From the NCBI GenBank assembly GCA_964648465.1, contig CAZYMU010000006.1:30484-94483 (forward strand): a stretch of 64,000 nucleotides of DNA. Direction: 5' to 3'. The position numbers were made by a program, and so were the translations under genes. This DNA is from Aminicenans sp964648465. GTDB lineage: Bacteria; Acidobacteriota; Aminicenantia; Aminicenantales; Aminicenantaceae. The notes beneath the pieces were generated by a model. It saw nothing but the letters and a program-made list of their open reading frames with translations. It searched no databases and had not been told where the DNA came from. Of this stretch, positions 42,209 to 50,369 are shown one piece after another. Positions within the stretch are counted from its first letter, which is position 1, and the number at the start of each line of letters is the position of its first letter.

Positions 42209-44288
42209 TGATATGCCTTTCTGCTAAACTTTACTCCATATTTTGCTGTTCTCCTGGTTGAATGTCCTTCACTATCTTTTAACTCGACTATAATAGGCAT
42301 GAAGAGTACGTCTTCCCATGATTCGGCTGCATCCTGGAATTTACGATGTATCTGATAAAAAGTCTTGGCATTTTCATAGAGTATCTTGAGAGCTTCTGTG
42401 TAGGGATCTACAGGCATTCCCTTCGCCAGGTCTGAAAACGACTGGCAGGTGTCCAAGAGACCGATGGTGGTGTGCAGACCGTTAAGCATGGCATCGGGCG
42501 ATTCTCTTCCTGATTCTTCCCTAGTCGAGATTTTTTGATCTTTAGGAAGATTCCTATATGCGGCCATTCCTTCTTGAACGTTTTTCTGGGAACTCAGGAT
42601 ATAATCCCCAATATCAACAGCCTTTGTGGCTAATGTACCATCAGGTGTAACGAATTTACTAACCACGGAGAAAGCGCTGTCTTTAGCCTTCGCGAGATTC
42701 TCGGCCGTAAATGGGAGTTCGACTCCCTTTTTTGGCTGACCGGGAAATAGATCGATGGATCAGCCCAAACTTTTATCTTTCCCAAAAGCATAGAAGGCGG
42801 GATATAGATGACTGTCCCTTCCCCTTTTTCATTTGTTTTTATATATACCGAGGTGTTTCCGCTGCGCTCGAGCCATCCACCGTCAAGATATGGTATGTGG
42901 AGAGCTAAGGTAGTTACAAGAAATTCCCTTCCTGAAATCGGAAGCCCATGCTGATCTGTAACTCTGATTGTAATATTCGCTTTGTTTTTTTGATGTGCTG
43001 CGATTGGCTTTTTATAATTTAGAGAAACCTTAAATGTTCCAATATCTCCCACGTAGCGGATAAACTCCTTAGGTCCGGACTGGCATCCTTCTGGTAATAA
43101 TTCTAATGTTACGGACATGACTGGCTCATTAATTTTCAGAGTCGCAGGGAAGGAGATCTTAATTTGCTTTTTATCTGCCTTGACTGGGTAATTTCTTGAA
43201 AAAAGCATCCGTTTATCGGCTGCAGCTTCCACTTTCATGATGCCAGATTCGGCAGAATAGAGACCGTATTCGCAAGTTATTTGGATCTCCTCGGGAGTTC
43301 CTGTTTTTATCTCCGTAGAACGATCCGGATCAGGCGATATGATAGATATATAATCTGGAATCTGCTCTTTATCAGAGTCTGGTTTGCCCTTTATACCGAG
43401 CTTAATCTTTGCGAAATTCTTTGCTTCATCAATACTGGCCTGGCAGTAGTTAAGCAGACTTTTTACAGGTGCAAACAACTTATCAGTGTAGTCTCCAATG
43501 CCAGGTTCCTCTTGAGTTACGCGGTAAGAAGCCCAGAATTGTCCGCCAAATCTGCTCGAAGGAAAGGTTGCGCTAACTTTAAAACTATCCGCATATTTTC
43601 TATGAACTCTTTCGAGATCCATTCTAGTAGGGCCTTTTGCTGCATTTTTTACTCTCTTCGCTTCGGCTTCTATGGCTGCTTTCTGCATTGCTTCTAGGGC
43701 CTTTTTCCCTTCGACACTCCATATTTTTGTTATGCATACAGGAATACCCATTATTTCAGCTACATATCTTTCTAAACAAGGCATAATTATATTATCACAA
43801 TTTTCTGTAATTAATTGAGGCGGGTAGTATATATACTGAACAGAACGGAATGTTATTCCCACATTATTTATTTCAATAGAACGTTTGTTAGTTCCCCAGG
43901 CTATCATATATTCGGCATTATTTTCATAAATCCATCTTAGCTTAGCATAGTTAACTATGCCCCAATAAGCGTAATCGATGAGAGCAACTGGGCGATATCT
44001 AGGATTTGGAGGCTTATTTGTTTTAGTACAATAGCCTTTATCCAAAAAATCAGGATCAAGTTTAAGATGCTTTTCTATATCATCTCTCATCCTCTCGAAC
44101 CATACATTGAGATCGCCACATTCTTTACGTGCTTCTTCTATCATACTGCGTATTTCTTCACGTGAAAATTTCTGTATGCCATTATATTGCTGCTGTGCAT
44201 TCCCTGATTGTGCAAAGCTTAGTAGAAAAAAAACTATTAAAGCACAAAAATACTCAAATCGTTTAATTAAAGTTAGTTTATAAAACAT
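42205..44288 (-). CDS. Large secreted protein with Ig-like domain, frameshifted near 42742
   Basis: The first frame (44288 to ~42742) has a signal peptide (YFCALIVFFLLSFAQSGNA), an N-terminal helical region, a long unassigned middle (IYYPPQLITENCDNIIMPCL) and an invasin-like Ig domain (ITIRVTDQHGLPISGREFLV, TNEKGEGTVIYIPP). At SIYFP the natural continuation GQPKKGVELPFTAENLAKAK lies in another frame, which then runs open to 42205. One base is missing in the CCCGG run near 42740-42746. It may be a sequencing error, a real mutation or slippage. The whole protein would be about 690 residues. The function is unknown. Confidence 0.65.
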
Positions 44289-44420
44289 TTGACAAGGATT
44301 TACACAGACTCATAATATCTTTGTCGCAATTCTTCCGACAAGAAAAACTTAAAAGCAAATACAATTAATAAAATCAGTGAACGGGGATTTGTGCAGAAAA
44401 GCTTGAAAACTAATACATTT

Positions 44421-44687
44421 CTATTTATATATATTTCCCCTAAAATCAACTTTTTCGATATAAAATCGTTTTGACTCATAATTGACAGTAAATATAATCC
44501 TTATTTTCCCTTTTCTTATCCGATAAAAATCCTTCCACTTGCCTGTGAGTTTCTTTATATCTATACTAATATCCTCGCCTTTTGTTTTTAATATAAAGCT
44601 CTTTATTTCTCCTATAACTTTACCCGTAATTTTCTGTTTCTCAATAAATTTAAAAGCTTCTTTTGAAAAATCTACTTTCCACGTCAT
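44421..44687 (-). CDS. RelE/ParE-type toxin
   Basis: An 88-residue small basic protein of the RelE/ParE fold. It has KVDFSKEAFKFIEKQ at the N-terminus, 'IKKLTGKWKDFYRIRKGKIRIIFTV' in the central sheet and FYIEKVDFRGNIYK at the end. These act as mRNA interferases or gyrase poisons. The start overlaps the stop of a small upstream antitoxin (ATGA), the usual antitoxin-first order. Confidence 0.85.
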   Translation of the reverse strand: MTWKVDFSKEAFKFIEKQKITGKVIGEIKSFILKTKGEDISIDIKKLTGKWKDFYRIRKGKIRIIFTVNYESKRFYIEKVDFRGNIYK

Positions 44688-44884
44688 AATTCTATTTCTT
44701 TACTTTTAAAAACTTCTCTTCTTTTAGATGGAGAACCATATGCTTTCTCAATATCTTTCATCTCCTCTGGAGAAACAGAAGCCAGATTTTTTAAAACAAA
44801 ATTAAATCCTTCTTCCTCTAATACTTCTCTTACAGCTTTTTTAAGCATGAGATATAACTCATCTTTGTTTATTTGTAATTCCAT
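44684..44884 (-). CDS. Antitoxin of the RelE-type module
   Basis: A 66-residue acidic protein (LYLMLKKAVREVLEEEGFNF, VSPEEMKDIEKAYGSPSKR). Its size, charge and position directly before the RelE-type gene mark it as the antitoxin. The family is not clear. A short DNA-binding motif is not evident. Confidence 0.75.
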   Translation of the reverse strand: MELQINKDELYLMLKKAVREVLEEEGFNFVLKNLASVSPEEMKDIEKAYGSPSKRREVFKSKEIEL

Positions 44885-45009
44885 TTTATATCCTCCGAAA
44901 GGTGCATAGATATTTTATATTATTTTTCTAGTTTATACAAAATATGATTCATTAGTAAAAGCTATATTTGACAGGGCTCTGCGCGGATAAATACAGCAAA
45001 TAATTAATA

Positions 45010-45076
45010 ATTGCAGGCTACCGCCGGTGGACTTTGGTGATTTATAAATTTTCATTTAATCTCTAATCCGCTGTGT
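45010..45076 (+). repeat. 67-bp repeat, copy 1
   Basis: It begins ATTGCAGGCTACCGCCGGTG and ends TAATCTCTAATCCGCTGTGT. Two other copies lie at 48304-48370 (3 mismatches) and 49452-49518. It sits downstream of the receiver gene. Confidence 0.85.
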
Positions 45077-45135
45077 TCACCAGTGCGTTATATCAATAGG
45101 TATTCAAATATATTTTTTGGCACAGCTGATTTTTT

Positions 45136-45537
45136 TTATTTATTCGCTTTTCCATCCTTGTTTTCTGCTTTCCGGGGGTTTTGACTCATTTGCCGGAGCA
45201 CTTCCGTCAGTGCTTCGAATTCTGTGGATTTGGAGAAGAAGTAGTCTGCCCCTGCTTCCATGCATTTCTTGCGGTACTGAGGGTAGGGGTAGTTTGTAAA
45301 CATGATGACTACAGGCGCATGCTTGCTTCTTTTTATTGTCTCGAGAGCCAGGATTCCGTCTCCTTTTGGCATGCGTATATCCAGTATGACCACATTCGGT
45401 TTTAACCTTTCCACTGCCTCTACTGCTTCGTATGAGTCTTCGGCATGACCGATGATCTCTATGTCCTTTAATTCGGACAGCATTTCGATGAGGTGGGTGC
45501 GTAGAATTTCAGAGTCATCTGCTATAAATAAACGCAT
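45136..45537 (-). CDS. Single-domain response regulator receiver
   Basis: A 133-residue CheY-like domain. It has LFIADDSEILRTHLIEML (acidic pocket D7/D8), the phospho-acceptor D53 in VVILDIRMPKGDG, 'VIMFTNYPYPQYRKKCMEAGAD' and YFFSKSTEF with the conserved lysine. No output domain follows, so it signals by protein contact. No kinase is adjacent. A truncated copy of its DNA lies at 48379-48489. Confidence 0.9.
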   Translation of the reverse strand: MRLFIADDSEILRTHLIEMLSELKDIEIIGHAEDSYEAVEAVERLKPNVVILDIRMPKGDGILALETIKRSKHAPVVIMFTNYPYPQYRKKCMEAGADYFFSKSTEFEALTEVLRQMSQNPRKAENKDGKANK

Positions 45538-45655
45538 CTTTTTGCAATCCCCCGTTTTTAATGCTCAAGGGCCGGGGAAAGTCTTCACCTATTTGGCAAG
45601 GCCTATTTTATTCCGGTGGGAAAAGGCTTGTAAATCGGAGTATGTCTGATTTTTA

Positions 45656-45674
45656 TGTAGGAGTTTGTCCTACA
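45656..45674. other. Small inverted repeat in an otherwise featureless gap
   Basis: TGTAGG-N7-CCTACA in the 234-bp gap between the receiver gene and the second RelE-type module. It may form a weak hairpin. Nothing else is recognisable there. Confidence 0.4.
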
Positions 45675-45771
45675 AGACCAGTGGGGAGGAAGAGGTACGC
45701 ATATAAAATCTATATATACCAGATTGGAATAAACTTATTAAACAAAAAATGGACTTTACCTATTTTTGGAA

Positions 45772-46038
45772 TTAATAGGCATTTCCTCGGGGGAAGATAT
45801 TGACGACAGCAATAATTTCTTTTTTTGCCAATAACGCAAAAATTACTCTATAATTTCCAATCCTTAATCTATAAAATCCCTTTAATTCACCTGTCAAAGC
45901 TTTCACTTGAGGATTCTCTAAAGGATTTTCTTGTTGCGATAATGTAAGAAGTCTTTCTTTTATCCTTTTTCTTCGTTTCTTATCTAATTTCTGGAAATAT
46001 TTCTCTGCATCAGAAGATATTCTAATCGACCAGCTCAT
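45772..46038 (-). CDS. RelE/ParE-type toxin (second module)
   Basis: An 88-residue protein with IRISSDAEKYFQKLDKKRRKR, VKALTGELKGFYRLRIGNYR and VIFALLAKKEIIAVVNIFPR. This is the classic RelE order with GxYRLRxGxYRVIF. It overlaps the upstream antitoxin by 17 bp. Confidence 0.9.
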   Translation of the reverse strand: MSWSIRISSDAEKYFQKLDKKRRKRIKERLLTLSQQENPLENPQVKALTGELKGFYRLRIGNYRVIFALLAKKEIIAVVNIFPRGNAY

Positions 46039-46258
46039 TTATATCCTTTCCACCGCTATTTTTAATTTCCTCTAATCCTCTCCTGCATTCTTCAGCAAAA
46101 CCTGGTATACCCATCAATTCAAGAGTTTCCCTATGCCTGTCAACATATTCATCTACGAGCTCTTCAAAGATTTTGCTTAAAGGTCTATTTTCATAACCAG
46201 CTATTGCTCTAACAAGCCTCAATTTTTTATCGGGAAGTCTCAATGTTGTCGCTCCCAT
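46022..46258 (-). CDS. CopG/ribbon-helix-helix-type antitoxin
   Basis: About 78 residues from ATG 46258, fixed by GGAGGTGATAAC just upstream. It has TTLRLPDKKLRLVRAIAGYENRPLS, a ribbon-helix-helix N-terminus, and an acidic C-terminus. It would neutralise the RelE-type toxin that overlaps it and bind its own promoter. Confidence 0.85.
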   Translation of the reverse strand: MGATTLRLPDKKLRLVRAIAGYENRPLSKIFEELVDEYVDRHRETLELMGIPGFAEECRRGLEEIKNSGGKDINELVD

Positions 46259-46321
46259 GTTATCACCTCCACATAAATAATAATACCATGATATCATAAT
46301 GTCAATAAGTAAAGACAATAA

Positions 46322-46677
46322 CTTCGCTCTCGCTTATATATCGTCGCTTCAGGTTGCCATCCCTTAGGGTTAAGACCTCTCACGTTCATATACATACCTT
46401 TTGCTCGCACGCCGCCAGTTCCAACTCCGACAGCCCTATGCAGTGCTTGTTGCCATTTCTTCCTGCACAGTGACAGGCTTCATCCACTCCGAAAGACTGA
46501 CCAGCTGTAAAACTTAACGAAGCTAATCTCTTCATTTTCATTACGGCTTACTCACCGAGCGCAAAGAGCTTCAGCATCGCTGTCACCAGCAACTGCTGTC
46601 TTTGCCTCTTCCGGCTGAATGGCAAATTAGCCGGACCGGATTTTCACCGGCTGGCATCTATACGCTTCGTGACACAC
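46322..46677 (-). ncRNA. Possible 5' stump of a group II intron
   Basis: A 459-bp gap (46319-46777) without a gene. On the minus strand from 46677 it begins GTGTG and continues with GAAGCGTATAGATGCCAGCC, GGTGAAAATCCGGTCCGGCT and several complementary blocks. This looks like the GUGYG start and domain I of a bacterial group II intron. No reverse transcriptase frame and no domain V hairpin are present; it stops next to the antitoxin promoter region. It is richer in G+C than its surroundings. Confidence 0.4.
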
Positions 46678-46777
46678 CGGATTTTCGCAGATAAAAGATT
46701 AAAAGCTGTATTTTACACTGAGGACGCGGGGGACACGGATAAGAGTAAAGCACTTTCCAGTTTGTCGGGGGGAGTTT

Positions 46778-48067
46778 TTATAAAAGTGCTAAAGGCAGAT
46801 AATAGATTTTACTGTCCTTATCATACCACGGTGCTCCTTGATAAATTACTATCCCATATTTTGCCCTGCCTGACTGAATGAAATCATTTAACACTGGTAC
46901 ATTGATTTTATTTATATTGTTTGTTGATTTTACTTCAATTGGAATAATAACTGAGTCTTCTTCGATAAGGAAATCAATACTCCCACTTTTATATTTTATT
47001 TGCCCGGATGGGGTTTGGTAATATGGCGTATAATAATAAACGGAAATTGGAAAGGGATCGAAATTCTGCCAGTTTCTGATCTGTGCATGAACAATACTTT
47101 CGAGATCAAAGCCATTGTCCGTATCTCCTGAAATTTGCCCCCTGTGAATGTAAAATGCAAGTCCAGGATCTACGAAAGAATAAATAATGTGATAACTTTG
47201 TTTATGGTCTATAAACAATTTCCTTACCCGACTTAATAAAAGTCCATTATTGCTGTAAAAATCAATTACTGCATTGATTCTTTCTCGCCTTTTTATACGG
47301 GTTTTATTAAGGATATTTTGATAAGTAAATTCTCGATTGTTCAACCTGGCGATTTCAGTAATAATAATCTCAGTAACTCTCTGATTTAAACCAGCAATTG
47401 GCTTGTAGCCTCTATCTATGACATTAGTAATGGCATATAGTTTTTCTTTATTGGTTTTTTCTCGATATACAAGCGGGGTAGTGCCGAATGAGCGATAGCG
47501 TTTAAAATCTTTGGTTATCTTCTTCCAATCTCCTTTAATTTCCAGAAGAGGTTCAGGTGTTTCTCCCTTGATCAACCGGCACCATAATGATCTATCAACT
47601 TTTTCACACAAATTCTTATGTGCATAAATTTCATTTAGACTAAAAGGATAAAGGCAAAAAGCTCGTGCACGGCGTTGCAATCTTTTTCTGGCCTCATTTA
47701 ATAAATATTGTGGTTCAGAGCCTGTGACAATAAAGGACATTTTTTCCTCGTCAAAGGCCAGCTTAATAGCATCTAATATCTCAGGTGTTTTTTGGATTTC
47801 ATCAATGAATACAAGAGCTCTTTCGGAAGTCTGGGAGCGAATACTCTTGACCAAATATCTTGTATCATCAGCAATGGCTTGCCGGAATCTCAGATCATCG
47901 CCTATAAAAGTAAAGCATTGAAAATTGTTGGCAAGATCACTGACGATTTTATTGACCAGTGTAGTTTTTCCAACCCCAATAATTCCAGCAAGAATAACAC
48001 CACGTGCAGAGGGATGCTCTAAATATTCTTTTATTTCTGATTCTAATTGCCTTTGTATGTATTTCAT
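46778..48067 (-). CDS. AAA ATPase with DUF4143-like C-terminal domain
   Basis: A 429-residue protein. It has Walker A AGIIGVGKTTLVNK (about 27-40), Walker B ALVFIDEIQKTPEILDAI (about 84) and a sensor FIVTGSEPQYLL. The C-terminal domain carries GSIDFLIEEDSVIIPIEVKS, a PD-(D/E)xK-like nuclease signature with IEVK. Proteins of this build are common in accessory islands and their role is unclear. It stands between a possible intron stump and repeat copies and has no partner gene in operon. Confidence 0.85.
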   Translation of the reverse strand: MKYIQRQLESEIKEYLEHPSARGVILAGIIGVGKTTLVNKIVSDLANNFQCFTFIGDDLRFRQAIADDTRYLVKSIRSQTSERALVFIDEIQKTPEILDAIKLAFDEEKMSFIVTGSEPQYLLNEARKRLQRRARAFCLYPFSLNEIYAHKNLCEKVDRSLWCRLIKGETPEPLLEIKGDWKKITKDFKRYRSFGTTPLVYREKTNKEKLYAITNVIDRGYKPIAGLNQRVTEIIITEIARLNNREFTYQNILNKTRIKRRERINAVIDFYSNNGLLLSRVRKLFIDHKQSYHIIYSFVDPGLAFYIHRGQISGDTDNGFDLESIVHAQIRNWQNFDPFPISVYYYTPYYQTPSGQIKYKSGSIDFLIEEDSVIIPIEVKSTNNINKINVPVLNDFIQSGRAKYGIVIYQGAPWYDKDSKIYYLPLALL

Positions 48068-48217
48068 CTGCTTGTTTTGTCTATTCTACTCTTTTTTATG
48101 GAGTCTATCATGATTATTATCGCTATATTTTGTAAAATATCAAGGTTTTTCTTTTATAGGTAGAAGGCTTATTTTACACTGAGGACACGTAAAAGATTAA
48201 GAATATTTTTCTTTTTT

Positions 48218-48258
48218 GCCTTGCATCTGCGGCAAGCTTGGCTCGTGAATAATCCAGG
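48218..48258 (-). repeat. 41-bp repeat (inverted relative to 61164)
   Basis: The reverse complement reads CCTGGATTATTCACGAGCC followed by AAGCTTGCCGCAGATGCAAGGC. It matches 61164-61204 with three mismatches. It is in the 282-bp gap 48068-48349, which has no gene. Confidence 0.75.
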
Positions 48259-48303
48259 ATAAACGATGTTTAATGATTGCTATTTGCCAGTCAATATTTG
48301 CTG

Positions 48304-48370
48304 ATTGCAGGCTACCGCCGGTGGGCTTTGGTGAGTTATAAATTTTCATTTAATCTCTAATCTGCTGTGT
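48304..48370 (+). repeat. 67-bp repeat, copy 2
   Basis: Differs from copy 1 (45010) at three positions. Nine bases later begins the truncated receiver duplicate, so the two moved together. Confidence 0.88.
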
Positions 48371-48378
48371 GATACTAA

Positions 48379-48489
48379 TTGGCATGCGTATATCCAGTAT
48401 GACCACATTCGGTTTCAGCCTTTCCACGACCTCTACTGCTTCGTGTGAGTCTTCGGCATGACCGATGATCTCTATGTCCTTTAATTCGG
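48379..48489 (-). pseudogene. Truncated duplicate of the receiver gene
   Basis: 111 bp matching 45366-45476 with five mismatches. It encodes ELKDIEIIGHAEDSHEAVEV up to VVILDIRMP, the middle of the CheY-like domain including its phospho-acceptor. Both ends are missing. With the adjacent 67-bp repeat it is a partial copy of the 45010-45476 segment with the part between deleted. Confidence 0.9.
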
Positions 48490-48503
48490 GATCGTTCAGG
48501 TTT

Positions 48504-48959
48504 TTAGTTGTTTTCCTTTGAGAGCCATTCGACAATATATTTTGAAAATTTCTTAAAATCATCCAGGCCCTGGAGATTATCAAAGAGTTTGGCTGCATCA
48601 AACTCATTTGGTAAATAATCATGAATTATTCTGTTTCTGAAGGCGGGCATTCCTTTTATCTTCTCAGCAAACGTTTTTGGAAGTATGCCTCTATCTGATA
48701 GAGACAAAATAGCCTCTGCTTCACTTTCCTTTACTCTCCAGAGAGAAAGCGCAGTAGCAATGTGAATGCAGATCCGGGTTACATCCTGGATGGCACAAGC
48801 TAAACTATATTTTATGGCCTTTATTTGGATTGAGTTTTTTTTATCGAGAAAAAAATCCTTACTTGAAACAGAAATGGATTTGATATCCTCTATCTGTCTT
48901 TCAATATTATCAAGGTATTCGATTATCCGATCTTTCCTGACAAAATCTCTATTGTTCAT
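48504..48959 (-). CDS. hepT: HepT-like toxin (DUF86)
   Basis: A 151-residue all-helical protein. It has the HEPN RNase motif RNRIIHDYLP (Rx4-6H, about residues 113-122) and IRICIHIATAL-type helices (TRICIHIATAL). HepT proteins cleave RNA and are held in check by MntA-type nucleotidyltransferases. Its ATG immediately follows the stop of such a partner. Confidence 0.9.
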   Translation of the reverse strand: MNNRDFVRKDRIIEYLDNIERQIEDIKSISVSSKDFFLDKKNSIQIKAIKYSLACAIQDVTRICIHIATALSLWRVKESEAEAILSLSDRGILPKTFAEKIKGMPAFRNRIIHDYLPNEFDAAKLFDNLQGLDDFKKFSKYIVEWLSKENN

Positions 48960-49376
48960 TTAAATACCTGTTTTTATTCTTAGCAAAAGCATCTGGTTAT
49001 ACTCTTCAAGATAAGGTTTTAATTCAAAAAACCTATTCATAATCATCGTCTCAAAATCAACTCTCTCTGCTTCATCTTTTATTATAATGGGTATTCCTTC
49101 TTTTATTACTTTATACTTTAATAAAAAAGGTAATGTATTCAGTATCCTAAGATCAACATTATCTATGTGAAGTTGAGTAATTAGAGCAGCAGTTAGCTCT
49201 TTCTCCTTTTGAATGTAGTCATTTATATTCGAGGGTATAAGATAGACAGCAATATCAATATCGCTCTTGGAATGAATAAAATTGAGGGCATAAGAACCAT
49301 AAAGGTAAGCAAAGAGAATTTCTTTCTCCTTCTCCAGGCTTTCTTTAAGAACTGTTATCAGCTTTTCTTTATTCAT
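48960..49376 (-). CDS. mntA: MntA-like nucleotidyltransferase antitoxin
   Basis: About 138 residues from ATG 49376 (AAAGG upstream). The minimal nucleotidyltransferase motif AYLYGSYALNFIHSKSDIDI (GSx10DxD) is at about residues 23-42. Such proteins AMPylate a tyrosine of HepT and so silence it. It ends directly at the hepT start. Confidence 0.9.
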   Translation of the reverse strand: MNKEKLITVLKESLEKEKEILFAYLYGSYALNFIHSKSDIDIAVYLIPSNINDYIQKEKELTAALITQLHIDNVDLRILNTLPFLLKYKVIKEGIPIIIKDEAERVDFETMIMNRFFELKPYLEEYNQMLLLRIKTGI

Positions 49377-49451
49377 CTTTGAACCTTTAATTTCTGTATA
49401 ATTAAACAATAAATCTTATTAAAAATCAAAAGTACCGACTAATAAGTAATA

Positions 49452-49518
49452 ATTGCAGGCTACCGCCGGTGGGTATTTGTTAGCGATAAATTTTCATTTA
49501 ATCTCTAATCTGCTATGT
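49452..49518 (+). repeat. 67-bp repeat, copy 3
   Basis: The most divergent of three copies (central GGTATTTGTTAGCGATAAA). It lies between mntA and the NarL-type regulator. A degenerate GGTACC-type motif follows at about 49564. Confidence 0.8.
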
Positions 49519-49603
49519 GATCAGGATGCAGTATAAAAACAGTTTGTAGTAGGGAGTGAAAAATGTACCAGGTAAAGTTTCTCAGTGGGAAGTCGGCAGA
49601 GGG

Positions 49604-50248
49604 TTAATCCAAAAGATTGTGTTCGATTGCGTAGCGGGTAAGTTCAGTGTTGTTTTTGAGGGCCATTTTTTTAAGGAGCCTGGAACGGTGTGTGCTTATG
49701 GTTTTTACGCTGAGCGAAAGCTCTTCTGCGATTCGAGAGACCATCTTCCCAGAGGCGATCATACACATCACCTGGTATTCACGGTCGGAGAGGGTCTCGT
49801 GAGGAAATTCTCCCATCCCACCAAAAAGTCTATCTGCCAACTTTTCGGCAAGGGAAGATGTTATGTACTTATGGCCTTTTGAGATTTTACGGATTGCTTC
49901 CTTCAGTTCGTCTGGCGCACGTCCCTTTGTCAGATATCCGGATGCACCTGACTTTAAAGCCCTGATGGCATACTGATCTTCTGGATAAATGCTGAGCACA
50001 AGCACAGGAATTGTGGGTTTTATGGATTTTACCTGCTTTAATATATCGAGTCCGCTGCGGCCTGGCAGGGAAATATCAAGAAGGAGGACATCGTAATTGC
50101 TGGCTGTAATTCTGTCGAGCACTTCGCTTCCGGATGAGGCTTCGCCAGATACGACCATATCGGAGGATTCCTCTATGATTTGTTTTACACCACGGCGGAC
50201 TATTGGATGGTCGTCTGCAACTAAAACTTTGATTCTTCTATTTTTCAT
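49604..50248 (-). CDS. NarL/LuxR-family response regulator
   Basis: A 214-residue regulator. The receiver domain has LVADDHPIVRRGVKQII, the phospho-acceptor D58 in VLLLDISLPGRSG and VLSIYPEDQ. A LuxR-type helix-turn-helix starts at about 150 (LSDREYQVMCMIASGKMVSR, ELSLSVKTISTHRSRLLKKM). It lies 121 bp downstream of a receiver-PAS histidine kinase on the same strand, a likely partner. Confidence 0.92.
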   Translation of the reverse strand: MKNRRIKVLVADDHPIVRRGVKQIIEESSDMVVSGEASSGSEVLDRITASNYDVLLLDISLPGRSGLDILKQVKSIKPTIPVLVLSIYPEDQYAIRALKSGASGYLTKGRAPDELKEAIRKISKGHKYITSSLAEKLADRLFGGMGEFPHETLSDREYQVMCMIASGKMVSRIAEELSLSVKTISTHRSRLLKKMALKNNTELTRYAIEHNLLD

Positions 50249-50313
50249 TTCCGTCTTTAAAGCTGCTCTATTTTTTATAAGAATACTTTAAAACCAAAAC
50301 ATGTTCAACAGAT

Positions 50314-50368
50314 AAAAAAGGGGACAGATTTATTTTCTCTGAAAGAAAATAAATCTGTCCCCTTTTTT
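50314..50368. terminator. 55-bp perfect hairpin with A6/T6 ends (GGGGACAG repeat)
   Basis: Two 25-bp perfect arms (50314-50338 and 50344-50368) around loop CTGAA. It begins AAAAAAGGGGACAGATTTAT. It starts 1 bp from the histidine kinase stop and ends in T6 in either direction, so it can work as an intrinsic terminator. It is the exact reverse complement of the element at 55846-55900. Confidence 0.88.
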
Positions 50369-50369
50369 A

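Noticed and set aside
42700..42760. Programmed -1 frameshifting at the A6 run in the secreted protein gene
   Set aside because: The reading frame does not present a classic slippery heptamer, and the natural sequence changes frame before the A-run, at CCCGG; a missing base explains it better.
45117..45803. Several plus-strand frames around the receiver gene
   Set aside because: They are antisense or intergenic, with no motif, no homologue recognised and poor start signals.
45010..49518. Three 67-bp repeats as a CRISPR array
   Set aside because: The copies are kilobases apart with genes between them, so there is no array of regular spacers, and no cas genes are present.
49556..49882. 108-residue plus-strand frame
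   Set aside because: It is antisense to the NarL-type regulator and begins in repeat DNA.
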